A stretch of DNA of 64,000 nt from Sphingobacterium griseoflavum (GCF_014653155.1 NZ_BNAF01000003.1:62001-126000); one strand, 5' to 3'; shown: positions 33,999-44,652, counted from the first letter of the stretch. Translations and numbers: made by a program. The notes: a model not told the origin generated them from the sequence alone.

Positions 33999-36900
33999 AT
34001 GAAAAAAAACAAATGGAAAAATTTCTGTCACCCTACGCGCATGCTGCGTGGGTTGATTATCCTAATGGCAATGATCGACAGCAGGGGCCCATTGCAGGGT
34101 GCTGCTGCGGGCCACCAAAACCTAAAGCATGTGCCGATTGAGATCAACCTTCAAAAGGGGGAAAAGCTGCAAAGCGTACTGGAGCGACTACAAGAAAAAA
34201 CAGACTTCAACATATTTTACGCCAATGCGCATATTGCCGATGTTACCACCAGCATAACCCGCGATCAGCTTTTCCATGGCGATGCCCATCAGCTATTGAC
34301 CATGATTCTCCGGAACACCGACCTGACTTTCAAAAAGGAAGGAAATGAAATTATCATAACCCGCTCGACATCAACCCAAGACAGAGAGGTGTCCGGCAAG
34401 GTCGTATCTGCAGAAGGAGAGCCTTTGTCTGGTGTTACCGTATCAAGCAAAGAGCGGCCATCCCTGTCCACATCAACCGACGATCGCGGAAACTTCAGAC
34501 TTACCGTACGGCAGGAAGATACGATATTAATCTTTAAATCAATCGGTTATAAAGCTCAAAATCTGCTCATCGGCAGAAGCAATGTGTATCGCATCGTATT
34601 AGAGCGCACAACCGGCAATCTGGAAGAGGTTGTCGTTGTAGGCTACGGCACGCAGCGCAAAGCATCATTGACAGGTTCTGTCGCACAGGTCCGTGGAGAC
34701 GACATCCGGAGAACACCGACTGCAACCCTATCCAATACCTTGGCGGGTCGGGCGCCCGGAATTATTGCGCGGCAAAACAGCGGGCAGCCTGGTGCCGATC
34801 AAGCCACGATAAGCGTACGCGGCAAGAGCACGTTCGGAAATAACAACATGTTGATCCTCGTGGACGGCGTGGTTAGAAACTTCGACCAGATCAACCCTGC
34901 TGAAATTGAAACGGTTAGTATATTAAAAGATGCATCTTCTGCTGCTATCTATGGCGCACGGGCAGCCAACGGCGTTTTGCTGATCACGACCAAAAGGGGA
35001 CTTCTTGGCGAACCTTCTATCTCGTACAATGGCTACACAGGTATACAGCAACCTGCTGTTCGAGCACACTTGCTAGACGCTGTTCAGTACATGGAGATGT
35101 TCAATGCCGGGCTGGCATCCACCGGTCAAAACCATTTATATACCCCGGAAGACATCGAAAGGGTACGCAACTACCCAGAGCAGCTTCCGGGGCGAGCCAA
35201 TACCGATTGGTGGAAAGAAACTATGCAGCCTTGGGCACCCATGAGCCAGCATGATCTCAACCTCAGTGGCGGCAGCGAAAAAGCAAAATACTTCGCCTCG
35301 CTAGGCTACCTCGACCAGGGTTCGCTTTACCGCACATCAGATTTCAAGCGGTATAATTTTCGATCCAATATCGATGCGAAGATAGGACGAAACATCTCGG
35401 CTACTTTGGATGTGGCAGGCCGCTACGAGGACCGCCAAAATCCCTCTTCAAACATGGACATTATCTTTGGCGCCATTATGGCCGCCCGGCCTACCGATCC
35501 CGCTTATTTCTCAAACGGACTTCCCGCTGTATCAAATGGTCGAAGCCCCATTTTGGAAGCTACGCAATCCGGCACAAACCGAGACAACTGGACCGTTTTT
35601 CAGAGCAATGCCTCCCTGAAATACGATGTACCGTTTCTCGAAGGTTTATCGCTAAAAGGTGTTGCGGCCTTTGACATTTCTTATAATACAGGAAAAAACT
35701 TTTACACCCCTTATAGTTATTACAGCTACCAGGCAGAGCGTGGCGACTACGAGCAGCGAAGAATCGACGGCACCATCAATCTGAACCAACGGTCTCATCG
35801 CCAAGTGGCCATCACAACACAGGCAATTGCGAATTATACCAAAAAACTTGATCGGCATGCGATAGATGCCACAGCAATCTATGAAACCTACACGTTGAAC
35901 GGTTCAACATTTTCAGCCTATCGCGAGCAATACCTGAGCGCGCTGATGCCACAGGAATTGTTCGCCGGCTCGGAAACGGCAATGCGGAACGATGGTAGCT
36001 CCAGCGTGGACGCCCGTGCTGGCTGGGCAGGGCGTTTTGACTACGGTTTTGACGAACGATATCTATTGAGCACCACCTTTCGATATGATGGATCCATGCG
36101 CTTTCCTAAAGGGAGGCGTTGGGGTTTTTTCCCGGGCGTCTCTGCCGGATGGGTACTTTCCAAGGAGTCATTTATGCAAGATGCCATCGCCGCACTCGAC
36201 TTTTTCAAGTTTAAAATCGGTTATGGACAGCTAGGAAATGATCAAGTGGCGCTCTTTCAATTTCTACCTGCCTATCGCATCGGCTCCCGCGCGACATCCA
36301 GCTCTTTCGCCTACATTGTCGATGGATTGCCTGTTGTAGGCATCTTTCCATCCAACTACCCAAATCCCGATATCACTTGGGAGCGTGCCAATGCTTTCGA
36401 CGTAGGCTTTGAGTCTGGGTGGTGGAATGGAAAACTAAGTCTAGAGGCCGGTTATTTCAGAAAAAAAACCACCGACATCTTATTACAACGCACAGCGGCC
36501 GTCCCGGGCACCTTCGGCGAGTTGCTGCCTTCTGAAAACATTGGCATAACACAGAACCAAGGTATAGAACTAGACCTCGGGCATCGAAGCACGATGGGCA
36601 AAGTCAATTTCAATGCTCGAGGCACCTTCACCTATGCGCGCAGTAAAGTACTGTACATGGATGAAGCCGCTAATGTACTGGAGACAATTCGACAGACAGG
36701 CCGTCCATTCGACCAGTACAGGGGATGGCAAGCGATAGGCCTATTCCAATCTCAAGAGGAAATCGAAAATGCTCCACGGCAGATGTTTGGAACGGTAAGT
36801 CCTGGAGACATCAGATACGCCGATATCAATGGGGATGGTGTTGTTGACGACAAGGATCGCACGGTCATCGGCCGTAGCAATGTCCCAGAACTGGTGTTTG

Positions 36901-37355
36901 GCCTCTCGTTGGGTGCTAGTTGGAAAGGATTCGATATCGATATGCTCTGGCAGGGTGCTGGTCGTTTCAATACTTACTTAAGCGGTAGATTTGCACACGC
37001 TTTCTCCAATGGTGCCAATCCCTACCGGTACATGCTCGATTATTGGACACCTGAAAATCCAAACGCTGCTTTTCCACGTCCCGTTGCTGGCGGAACAGGC
37101 AACAATCAGCGGTTTTCTTCCTTTTGGCTTGCAGACGCCACCTATCTACGGTTGAGGAGTATGCATCTCGGCTATACCATACCTGCCACTGTGCTAGCTC
37201 CTATAGGGGTTAAGCGATGTCGTGTTTTTGTGGGAGGATCCAATTTACTGACCTTCTCCAAAATGTATGGCCTAGATCCCGAACAGCCCAGCGAATCGCG
37301 TGGATATTATCCACAACAGCGAATCGTCAACTTAGGGCTTAACGTCAATCTTTAA
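33999..37355 (+). CDS. SusC/RagA-family TonB-linked outer-membrane protein with STN domain (locus 3)
   Basis: A 1118-residue TonB-dependent transporter. It has a signal region (to about 38), STN domain (about 48-122, KLQSVLERLQEKTDFNIFYA), carboxypeptidase-regulatory-like domain (about 128-202) and signature EVVVVGYGTQ (210-219). A plug (to about 330, SAAIYGARAANGVLLITTKRG) and barrel follow, with the DINGDGVVDDKDR loop near the C-terminal third. It follows FecR by 154 bases containing a hairpin and is followed by its SusD after 23 bases. No degradative enzyme is in the locus, so the substrate is unknown. Confidence 0.95.
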   Translation: MKKNKWKNFCHPTRMLRGLIILMAMIDSRGPLQGAAAGHQNLKHVPIEINLQKGEKLQSVLERLQEKTDFNIFYANAHIADVTTSITRDQLFHGDAHQLLTMILRNTDLTFKKEGNEIIITRSTSTQDREVSGKVVSAEGEPLSGVTVSSKERPSLSTSTDDRGNFRLTVRQEDTILIFKSIGYKAQNLLIGRSNVYRIVLERTTGNLEEVVVVGYGTQRKASLTGSVAQVRGDDIRRTPTATLSNTLAGRAPGIIARQNSGQPGADQATISVRGKSTFGNNNMLILVDGVVRNFDQINPAEIETVSILKDASSAAIYGARAANGVLLITTKRGLLGEPSISYNGYTGIQQPAVRAHLLDAVQYMEMFNAGLASTGQNHLYTPEDIERVRNYPEQLPGRANTDWWKETMQPWAPMSQHDLNLSGGSEKAKYFASLGYLDQGSLYRTSDFKRYNFRSNIDAKIGRNISATLDVAGRYEDRQNPSSNMDIIFGAIMAARPTDPAYFSNGLPAVSNGRSPILEATQSGTNRDNWTVFQSNASLKYDVPFLEGLSLKGVAAFDISYNTGKNFYTPYSYYSYQAERGDYEQRRIDGTINLNQRSHRQVAITTQAIANYTKKLDRHAIDATAIYETYTLNGSTFSAYREQYLSALMPQELFAGSETAMRNDGSSSVDARAGWAGRFDYGFDERYLLSTTFRYDGSMRFPKGRRWGFFPGVSAGWVLSKESFMQDAIAALDFFKFKIGYGQLGNDQVALFQFLPAYRIGSRATSSSFAYIVDGLPVVGIFPSNYPNPDITWERANAFDVGFESGWWNGKLSLEAGYFRKKTTDILLQRTAAVPGTFGELLPSENIGITQNQGIELDLGHRSTMGKVNFNARGTFTYARSKVLYMDEAANVLETIRQTGRPFDQYRGWQAIGLFQSQEEIENAPRQMFGTVSPGDIRYADINGDGVVDDKDRTVIGRSNVPELVFGLSLGASWKGFDIDMLWQGAGRFNTYLSGRFAHAFSNGANPYRYMLDYWTPENPNAAFPRPVAGGTGNNQRFSSFWLADATYLRLRSMHLGYTIPATVLAPIGVKRCRVFVGGSNLLTFSKMYGLDPEQPSESRGYYPQQRIVNLGLNVNL

Positions 37356-37378
37356 TCATTTTAATATAGCATGTCATC

Positions 37379-38980
37379 ATGAAAAAAAAATATCTATATC
37401 CTATTTTATGGCTTGGCTTTATGGTATTGAGCACGCAATGGGGCTGCGTCAAACTGGACCACTCTCCACCAGACCGTCTTGCCGAAGACGCACTTTGGCG
37501 TGATGCCAATCTTATGCGTTCGTACATTGCCGATCTCTATCGGCGCTTGCCTATTGGCTTTGCTGTCACGACGGCCCTACCGATCTACTGCGACGAAGCC
37601 CGTGGCGGGTATTTTTGGTTGGGAGCAAATACCACCGTTATCAATGGGGCATACACGGCTGCAAATGCACCATTAAATAGCTGGGATGATCTATACACAA
37701 GCATCCGAAGAGCGAATATCTTTTTAGATCGCGTGCAAACGGCCTCTGGCGTTACGGATGAGATCCGTGGAAATTTGTCTGGACAGGCACACTTTCTTCG
37801 TGCATTGCTTTATTTCGAGCTGGCAAAGCGTTATGGTGGTGTCCCGTTAATTACGACGGCGCAGACGCTAGCGGAAGATCTGATGGTTAGACGCAACACG
37901 GCAGCAGAAATTTACGACTTTATTCGCAGCGAGTGTTTATCCGCCGCCGCGCTGTTGCCGAACAGGGGGCCGGCAGGATTCGCCAACCGCTGGGCAGCAA
38001 AAGCGCTGGAAGCTCGAGCGATGCTGTATGCTGGCAGATGGGAAGATGCGGCGGCGCCCGCATTGGATATTATTGGCAACGCGGGCTACAGTCTAGCTAC
38101 CGACTATGCATCGATTTTCCATACCAAACGGGCCCCATCCAGCGAGAGTATTTTCGAAATCCAATATCTTGACCCAACCCGCGTACACAATCACGATGCA
38201 CTCAATGTTCCCTATGGGGATAATCCGGGCAACTATACCAGCTGGGTTACGCCACTGCAAGAAATAGTGGATGCTTATGAGATGCAAAGCAGCGGGTTAT
38301 CAATCCATGATCCAAACTCGGGCTATGATCCTCAACACCCCTACATAGGCCGTGATCCACGCTTCTATGCAACAATCCTCTATGAAGGTGCGCCTTGGAA
38401 AGGACGACACATTGAGACAAGAGTTGGCGGACGCGACGGGATTGTCGATCGCAACGCTAACCAAGATCCTACAAAAACGGGTTATTATCTGCGGAAATAT
38501 TTGGACGAATCACTCAGCCTGGAAAAGCTTTGGTTTAGCACACAAAGTTATGTTGAGTTTCGCTTAGGCGAGATTTATCTGATTGCGGCAGAGGCCTTAA
38601 ACGAAGCTAGACAAAGCGAGCAAGCCAAAATATATGTTGATGTAATCCGTCAACGTGCACAGATGCCAGCAATAGCAACAGGCTTGGACCAGGCGACAAT
38701 GAGACGCACTATCCAGCACGAACGTCAAATCGAACTTGCCTTTGAAAATCATAGGTATTGGGATTTAAGGCGTTGGGGAATTGCCGTTGAAACACTTCAC
38801 AACAAGATATTCACAGGGATGCGGATTACGCTCGATAATGGCATATATACGTATGATCGCGTCCCGGCGGATTGGCAGTCATCTTCTCCTCGGGTGTTTT
38901 TGGAGAGGCAAACTTTACTCCCTATCCCGTTAGCGGAAATCGAGAAAAATCCCAAATTGACTCAAAATCCAGGCTGGTAA
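37379..38980 (+). CDS. SusD/RagB-family nutrient-binding lipoprotein (locus 3)
   Basis: A 533-residue surface lipoprotein with a signal ending at Cys23 (TQWGC). SusD features include NLMRSYIADLYRRLP near the start, LRALLYFELAKRYGGVPLI in the TPR region, VEFRLGEIYLIAAEALNEARQ, and the conserved ERQIELAFENHRYWDLRRW near the C-terminus. The final NPKLTQNPGW is the usual SusD ending. It is the last gene of locus 3; a hairpin shared with the convergent locus 4 follows. Confidence 0.94.
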   Translation: MKKKYLYPILWLGFMVLSTQWGCVKLDHSPPDRLAEDALWRDANLMRSYIADLYRRLPIGFAVTTALPIYCDEARGGYFWLGANTTVINGAYTAANAPLNSWDDLYTSIRRANIFLDRVQTASGVTDEIRGNLSGQAHFLRALLYFELAKRYGGVPLITTAQTLAEDLMVRRNTAAEIYDFIRSECLSAAALLPNRGPAGFANRWAAKALEARAMLYAGRWEDAAAPALDIIGNAGYSLATDYASIFHTKRAPSSESIFEIQYLDPTRVHNHDALNVPYGDNPGNYTSWVTPLQEIVDAYEMQSSGLSIHDPNSGYDPQHPYIGRDPRFYATILYEGAPWKGRHIETRVGGRDGIVDRNANQDPTKTGYYLRKYLDESLSLEKLWFSTQSYVEFRLGEIYLIAAEALNEARQSEQAKIYVDVIRQRAQMPAIATGLDQATMRRTIQHERQIELAFENHRYWDLRRWGIAVETLHNKIFTGMRITLDNGIYTYDRVPADWQSSSPRVFLERQTLLPIPLAEIEKNPKLTQNPGW

Positions 38981-39051
38981 ACATGTTCAGCCAAAATGCA
39001 GGCACTTCCTGTTGAGGTGCGTGGAGCGCGAGACGATAGATACGCCCAATA

Positions 39052-39085
39052 AGCGTCAACGGCAAATCGATATGCTGTTGACGCT
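39052..39085. terminator. Bidirectional terminator-like hairpin between loci 3 and 4
   Basis: A 9-bp stem AGCGTCAAC/GTTGACGCT (39052-39060 with 39077-39085) with a 16-base loop that has inner pairing. It lies between convergent SusD genes. U-runs are weak on both sides. Confidence 0.5.
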
Positions 39086-39121
39086 ATGTTTAGGACTTGC
39101 TATGTTAAAGGGACACGGGAT

Positions 39122-40615
39122 CTACTGCACCCACCACGGTTTGTTACGGATATTATCATTTCCGTTGAACTGGCTTTGAATGGCGGCCGCCACGTGTGCA
39201 CTGTTGATGTTGTACTCCTCTTGTGGGTACATCCAGCGATAGGCCGTTTGTACATTGGCCGATTTGCGCAATGTTGGATACCCGGTGCGTAGATGATCAA
39301 AATACGCCGAATAGCCCCCCTGATGAAAGGACCGCAGATATTTCTGCATCATGATTCGCGCAATCTTTTCTTCATTGCTACTCACCGCATCCAAGCGTAC
39401 GTTGGCCTGTTGCAGATAGGTATCAACCTTCGCTGCATCCACGAAGCTGGATAGCCCTTTTGCATAGGTTTCATAGAATCTAAAAGCCGAGCGAACACCT
39501 TCATTGTACAAAGCATCCGCATCTCCGCTTATCCAGCCACGCACGACAGCCTCCGCTAAAATGAACTGTTGTTCCGCATGACTCATCAGCTGCAGGGGCT
39601 CGGTGGTGGCATCTTGCGTGTAGCGCTCAAGCACCTTGGATAGTTTGCCACGCACCGCTTTGGCATTTACCTGCGCATACGGCGCGATAGGATCACCTCC
39701 TTCATACGCTGCAAAATTATCCAAGGCCAAACCCTGTTCCTGCGCTTCCCTGGTACGGGTGGCCAGCACAAAAAGTCTAGGGTCATCGTGATCCTGCAAT
39801 CTTCGGATAAATGTAGAGTCCATGTACATCCCGGAGCCATAGCTGCTGGAATTGAATTCTGGATATCGGTTTCCATCTTGGTTCAAGAACTGCAACTGCG
39901 CATCGTCACCTTCACCGATAAGGGCTTCGTCTCGATAGATCGAAGCAAATCGACTCTTGACATCTAGGCTTGCGTCTCCCGCTTTCATCGAAAGCGTCAT
40001 CAACACCTTTAGGCGGAATGCATTGACTGCCTTGGCCCACTGCGAAGCTTGCTCATCGTAGATGATATCACCTTTGATAATTCCACCTTCCTGTTCCTTC
40101 AGGATATCGTTAGCTTCTTCGAGTTCCGTCAGAATACCCATAAAAACATCTTTTTGGCTGTCATATTTCGGTGTATACACCTGCAATGCTTCTCCTTGCA
40201 AAGCTTCCGAATAAGGGATATCGCCGAAAGTCAGCGTCAGGTTGTAGAAATAGTAAGCGCGGAAGAATTTTGCGAGTGCCAAATAACCCGGATCTGCGAT
40301 CCGCCTAGCCTCTTCCTCCATCTTGGTCACGTTGCGCAGCTGGCTGTAGGGATCAAAGCTTCCCCGTTGCCAGTTATAGATTTGGTTTGCATTTTCGCCA
40401 TCCGTTTGGACGATCATCTTTAAAGCGTATAGCGGTGCCGTGCCACGCCAAGCACGGAAAGCATCCCATTCAATTTTCGGGAGCAACGCCTGCGGGTGCG
40501 CGCTGGCAGCAGAATTCGGGTTTTCGTTGATATCGGTTAGCTTTTGGCAGGAGAGCAGCACCGAAAAGGCTGCAGTGACCAAAAATAGCTTCGTTGTTCT
40601 TTCTGTTATGTTCAT
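39122..40615 (-). CDS. SusD-like lipoprotein, SusD-like_2 type (locus 4)
   Basis: A 497-residue lipoprotein (signal ending at Cys23, VLLSC) of the second SusD-like family. It starts with LTDINENPNSAASAHPQALLP and contains ALAKFFRAYYFYNLTLTFGDIPYSEAL, AVNAFRLKVLMTLSMKAGD and MSHAEQQFILAEAVVRGW. These are hallmarks of that subgroup rather than of classic SusD. The end, NSAHVAAAIQSQFNGNDNI, also fits. It partners with the SusC at 40650, 34 bases upstream. The ligand is unknown. Confidence 0.91.
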   Translation of the reverse strand: MNITERTTKLFLVTAAFSVLLSCQKLTDINENPNSAASAHPQALLPKIEWDAFRAWRGTAPLYALKMIVQTDGENANQIYNWQRGSFDPYSQLRNVTKMEEEARRIADPGYLALAKFFRAYYFYNLTLTFGDIPYSEALQGEALQVYTPKYDSQKDVFMGILTELEEANDILKEQEGGIIKGDIIYDEQASQWAKAVNAFRLKVLMTLSMKAGDASLDVKSRFASIYRDEALIGEGDDAQLQFLNQDGNRYPEFNSSSYGSGMYMDSTFIRRLQDHDDPRLFVLATRTREAQEQGLALDNFAAYEGGDPIAPYAQVNAKAVRGKLSKVLERYTQDATTEPLQLMSHAEQQFILAEAVVRGWISGDADALYNEGVRSAFRFYETYAKGLSSFVDAAKVDTYLQQANVRLDAVSSNEEKIARIMMQKYLRSFHQGGYSAYFDHLRTGYPTLRKSANVQTAYRWMYPQEEYNINSAHVAAAIQSQFNGNDNIRNKPWWVQ

Positions 40616-40649
40616 GTTTATTCTTTTCTATTACAGCAGCTTGGCTTGG

Positions 40650-43600
40650 TTAAAATTTAAAATTCAAGGATACGCCAAGGTATCGTGTCGACGGATCCTG
40701 CAAGTTTACATCGTTGCCAATGCCAAAGTCAGGATCGACATACGGGATGTTTTTCCACATCAACAGATTATATCCGAACACCGAGGCATCAAGACCGCTA
40801 AGAGCCTTCGATTTGATGATTTTGTTGATATCGTAGCTTACTGCCAGCCTTCTGAGCTTCACAAAAGAGCGGTCGAACACGTTTGCGAACAATGGGCTTT
40901 CCTCTTCCGTAACGCGTGCCTGATAGGGATAATTTTGACTCCACGACTGCCAACTAACGGTTCCGCTGTACGGCGCATAGGTGCGTGTATCGGATGTCAC
41001 CTGACCATTGGTATCACGGATAAGCTCGCCTCCGGTGACGATAACGCCAGTAGGTTGATAGGCATTTTGGCCTGATTCATATTCCTGATCGCGATATAGC
41101 GTAGATGAAGGGTGCTTGCCCCCCCACCACATTTTTTCGATGGTTTGCGAATTCATCACACCACCGATCGAACCGTCTATATCCAAGTTGATCGTAATAT
41201 CCTTTACCTTAAAAACCTGGAGAAACCCGAATTGCCAATCGGGATTAAGGTGTCCCAGCATCTTGGGATAGGGATCTCGGATGGGCATGCCTGTATTTTC
41301 GTTGAGAATCAAATCGCCGTTAGCCGATTTTTGCCAAGTTGTGGCATAATAGGCATCGGCACGATCGCCCACCTTGCGATTTTCCAAGACATTCACCCCG
41401 GGATAGATGCTCTCGATCTTGCGTACCGAGGTGCTCCAGTTCAGGGTTGTATGCCAAGTAAATTGATCCCGCTTGATGATGCCCGCCGTTAACATCAGCT
41501 CGAAACCCTGGGTTCGGTTTTTAAAGCCGTTTACCTTACGGGAGCTAAAACCAGAAGCCTGCGAAGCAGGTACATTCAAAATGGTATTGTCATCAATGAT
41601 ATTATAGTAGGTCAAATCCAACGACAAGCGGTTTTTGAAAAAACCAAAAGCGGTACCCATCTCGTAAGATTGAGTGTTTTGCGGCATAATGCTCGCATTG
41701 GCCAACACGTTGGGGTAGACAACAGAGGGTGTGGTGCCATAGTTGAAATCTTTTTCATAGAATGCCTGCAAGCTATAAGGCGACAGGTCGTCCGATGCAG
41801 ACGCCCACGAGCCATATACCTTCCAATAGTCGACCTGCGGCGCAATGTTGAAATAGTCAGAGAGGATGGAGCTGACCGATACCGACGGATAATTGTAGGA
41901 ACGGTTGCTTTCTGGCAGCGTAGAAGACCAGTCGTTTCGCAAGGAGAAGTTCACGAAGGTCGACCGGAAGATATCCAGATTCAAGGCAGCATAGGCGCTC
42001 CGGATTGCCTTCTCTCGGATGTAGTTGTTCGATTTATCGTCGCCCGAGATCAGGGTTTTAATCGGCCCTTGACTATTGCCGATATTATAGATAAAGGGCG
42101 CGACCAAGCCGTCTGTAGAAATGAAGGCATTGCGAATATCTCTTTTAAAGGTCGAGCCGCCGGCGTTCAACGTTAACCCAAAATTATCCGAAAACTGCTC
42201 TGAATAGGTCGCTAAGACATCGGCATCGAAATTCAGCTGTCTATTGTCCCATGTTTTATAATCCCCGTTTCGCGAGTCCCCATAATTCATGTAAGACTTG
42301 GGCACTTGCATATCTTCAAAAAGCGTCTTTTGACGCGCAGAAACCCTTCCCTGCACCATAAAACGGGAAGATATCTTCCAGTTCAATGTGCTTTGCCCGT
42401 GCAACACATCCAAATCGTGCAGCTGGTTTAGCTCATTTGCTGCAAAATACGGGTTATTGTACCACGCATAATTATAATTCGCTTGGCGGAAACCCTCTTG
42501 GCCGGGGATGTAATAGTGCTCGGCTAGTTCCTTTCCGTTCACATCGTTCCCCATCCACAGCAGGATGGTATACATATGGTTTTTCGGTCCGTAGCCATAA
42601 CGCGGATAATTGGGGGATTTTACCTTGTTGTAAGATAAATTAAGGTCAAACTGCAGATTTGGGGTGAAGCGATACGAGGAGTTGATGTTTGCGCCGCCCG
42701 TTGTGAGTTGTGAATTAGGAACTTGCCCCTGCTGAAAAGCATATTTGCCGGAGGAAAAAATGCTAAGTTTATCATTTTTATAGGAAATTGTCGCATTGTT
42801 CTCCGTGACAAAGCCGGTACCTAAAAAATCGCGCAGGTTGTCATGCGCCACCCAGTCGATCGGAACCCGCTCGTAGCGTGATTTGTCATCATAGATCGTT
42901 CCGCTCACATCCCCCCACCACGGAATAACCGCTCCGGTCTGTCTGTCGCGTATCGGGCTATTCCATTGCGGCAGCTGTATACCCGTATTTAATTTAGGAC
43001 CCCAAGCCATATCACCGTCAGAGATACCGCCATCCGCACCGTCCCAAAATTCGTACTGCCCGTTTGATCCACTCCCGTATTCCATTTGCGACTCCGGGAA
43101 TACCGTAAATCCAGCCGAGAACATGTTGGTCGTCCCTACCGTAAACTGTAGCTTATCGGCTTTGGCCTGCTTCGTAGTAATCAGGATAGCCCCTTCCTTA
43201 CCTCGCGCGCCATACAGCGAGGAGGCTGTTACGCCTTTCAGAACATTGATATTTTCGATGTTCTGGCTTGGTATATCATAAAAATTGGTTTCCACCGGAA
43301 TGCCATCTACCACGATCAACAAATTGGTCTTTCCGCGCAAGTTGAACGTAGGCGCTTGAAAGATCCCCGTCGGATTGTTAACAATTAATCCGGCAACCTG
43401 CCCCGTGAGCGCATTTCCGATGTTCATCGTTCTTGATTGCTGCAGCACTTCGGGATTAACTTCCTGCGTGGCATATCCGACTTTTTTCTTTTGTTTTTTA
43501 ATACCGATAGCGGTTACCACCACCTCTTCAATAGCCGATTCTTCTTTCGTCAATTGAAGTGCCATATCCTTGCCCGCATAAACCTGCTGATACACTTTAT

Positions 43601-43910
43601 AGCCCATCGCTCGGATTTCCAGCACGTCACCTTGTTTCGCATCAATAGTAAATTTTCCAGTAAAATCCGTCGATGTCATCTGCTGTGTGCGCAGGTTCGT
43701 TACCGTCGCTCCGAGCAATGCCTCGCCAAGCTCGTTGTTAATTTGGCCCGTTGCCATTTGCTGAATAAAAACAGCGTTCAGCAGAAGAGCTTCCTCGGGA
43801 AGCAGGCTTGGAAAAGACCGAGCTTCCTGCATGCACAAAGTCACGGATAGGCCAAGGGCTAGGGTCAATTTTGTCATAGGCTTTACTGACCCAATCTTTA
43901 ATTCATTCAT
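40650..43910 (-). CDS. SusC/RagA-family TonB-linked outer-membrane protein without STN domain (locus 4)
   Basis: A 1086-residue TonB-dependent transporter. After the signal and a short linker it goes straight into the carboxypeptidase-regulatory-like domain (about 55-122), then the signature IEEVVVTAIGIKKQKKKVGYA (from 128), plug (to about 250, SSLYGARGKEGAILITTKQ) and barrel. There is no STN domain, and no sigma or FecR gene is near. The EVVVTAIG variant signature is typical of the SusC subgroup that pairs with SusD-like_2 proteins. Control must therefore differ from that of loci 1-3 and 6. Confidence 0.94.
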   Translation of the reverse strand: MNELKIGSVKPMTKLTLALGLSVTLCMQEARSFPSLLPEEALLLNAVFIQQMATGQINNELGEALLGATVTNLRTQQMTSTDFTGKFTIDAKQGDVLEIRAMGYKVYQQVYAGKDMALQLTKEESAIEEVVVTAIGIKKQKKKVGYATQEVNPEVLQQSRTMNIGNALTGQVAGLIVNNPTGIFQAPTFNLRGKTNLLIVVDGIPVETNFYDIPSQNIENINVLKGVTASSLYGARGKEGAILITTKQAKADKLQFTVGTTNMFSAGFTVFPESQMEYGSGSNGQYEFWDGADGGISDGDMAWGPKLNTGIQLPQWNSPIRDRQTGAVIPWWGDVSGTIYDDKSRYERVPIDWVAHDNLRDFLGTGFVTENNATISYKNDKLSIFSSGKYAFQQGQVPNSQLTTGGANINSSYRFTPNLQFDLNLSYNKVKSPNYPRYGYGPKNHMYTILLWMGNDVNGKELAEHYYIPGQEGFRQANYNYAWYNNPYFAANELNQLHDLDVLHGQSTLNWKISSRFMVQGRVSARQKTLFEDMQVPKSYMNYGDSRNGDYKTWDNRQLNFDADVLATYSEQFSDNFGLTLNAGGSTFKRDIRNAFISTDGLVAPFIYNIGNSQGPIKTLISGDDKSNNYIREKAIRSAYAALNLDIFRSTFVNFSLRNDWSSTLPESNRSYNYPSVSVSSILSDYFNIAPQVDYWKVYGSWASASDDLSPYSLQAFYEKDFNYGTTPSVVYPNVLANASIMPQNTQSYEMGTAFGFFKNRLSLDLTYYNIIDDNTILNVPASQASGFSSRKVNGFKNRTQGFELMLTAGIIKRDQFTWHTTLNWSTSVRKIESIYPGVNVLENRKVGDRADAYYATTWQKSANGDLILNENTGMPIRDPYPKMLGHLNPDWQFGFLQVFKVKDITINLDIDGSIGGVMNSQTIEKMWWGGKHPSSTLYRDQEYESGQNAYQPTGVIVTGGELIRDTNGQVTSDTRTYAPYSGTVSWQSWSQNYPYQARVTEEESPLFANVFDRSFVKLRRLAVSYDINKIIKSKALSGLDASVFGYNLLMWKNIPYVDPDFGIGNDVNLQDPSTRYLGVSLNFKF

Positions 43911-43931
43911 TTTTCTTTCGTGGAGTTAGCA

Positions 43932-43954
43932 ATCGATCTATCTTTTAGATCGAT
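43932..43954 (-). repeat. Leader hairpin upstream of the locus 4 SusC gene
   Basis: A 9-bp stem ATCGATCTA/TAGATCGAT with a 5-base loop, 22 bases before the SusC ATG. Its left half forms part of a GCAATCGATC site. It could act as an operator in DNA or as a hairpin in the mRNA leader. Confidence 0.45.
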
Positions 43955-44186
43955 GCAAAGCAAGAGAAATGCTATTAAGCCACCGTTATCAGAATAAGAA
44001 ATATCCGAGAAATCCGAGCTATCTCCTTTAATTGTTTATTAAGTGTTGCCGGCCACCTGCTCCACATTAGGCGCACAACGTCATGATCTATGAAATCGTT
44101 TTTTGACACACGGAGTTGCAGCGTCGGTCTCGCGTTGCGCCTCGCAGCAACATATGTTAATTCTTTGTTAAATCGTTATAGCAAAT

Positions 44187-44216
44187 TTGGAATACCTGAA
44201 ATTTGCTTTACCTTTG
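44187..44216 (+). promoter_or_regulatory. Promoter of the first small RNA candidate (TTG-19-TACCTTTG)
   Basis: The -33 TTG (44187-44189) and the -7 box TACCTTTG (44209-44216) are 19 bases apart, a textbook Bacteroidota promoter. Transcription would start at about 44222, at the left end of the conserved element. Confidence 0.65.
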
Positions 44217-44218
44217 GG

Positions 44219-44294
44219 TATTCATAATTAGGTTTATAATTGGTTAGTTAGTTAAAACATCCTAGAGCTCCCCGCTTTAGGATGTTTTTATTTT
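44219..44294 (+). ncRNA. Candidate small RNA, copy 1 of a three-copy family
   Basis: A conserved body (TATTCATAATTAGG, then TTGGTTAGTTAGT) is followed by an 11-bp terminator hairpin (44258-44268 with 44274-44284) with loop TCCCC and a U-run. With the promoter just upstream, the transcript would be about 70 bases. Compared with copies 2 and 3, the stem has an A-U pair in place of G-C and a G-U pair in place of A-U, so pairing is kept. The nearest gene downstream starts 359 bases later with its own promoter. No open frame fits inside. The rest of 43911-44652 holds the SusC leader hairpin and the NTF2-like promoter. Confidence 0.55.
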
Positions 44295-44584
44295 GGAGCA
44301 TATGTTCTACAGGAAAGCGTCCCTTTACAAGCTGATAATCAGTATCCACGCAGGCGTTCTTAGCTCGTAGCACTCCGATTGGGTACCGTCCTTTTTTTTT
44401 CCTTGCACGTTCTTTTTATTTGCTATCTGCTCGCATGCCTAGGTGTCTGCAGGCCTACATCAACAGAGAGCCGCAGCACAGCGATACCAAAACACAAGCT
44501 CCTATTCACCGAATAGTTACCGCTATTCACCGAGAAAGAAAGGCCGCCGATCTAATCGTCCTGCAAAACGGTTCAAAAGGCTGC

Positions 44585-44592
44585 TACTTTTG
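44585..44592 (+). promoter_or_regulatory. Promoter -7 box TACTTTTG of NTF2-like gene 1
   Basis: A TAnnTTTG match about 60 bases before the ATG. The paralogue has the identical box at 53232 in the same relative position. Confidence 0.6.
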
Positions 44593-44652
44593 AAATAGCA
44601 AATGAGTTATATAAAAACATAAAAAAATCAACACATAAAACATCTCCCAACC

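Noticed and set aside
44502..44533. Direct repeat CTATTCACCGA as a CRISPR or iteron
   Set aside because: Only two copies 21 bases apart, with no further repeats, spacers or Cas/Rep genes nearby.
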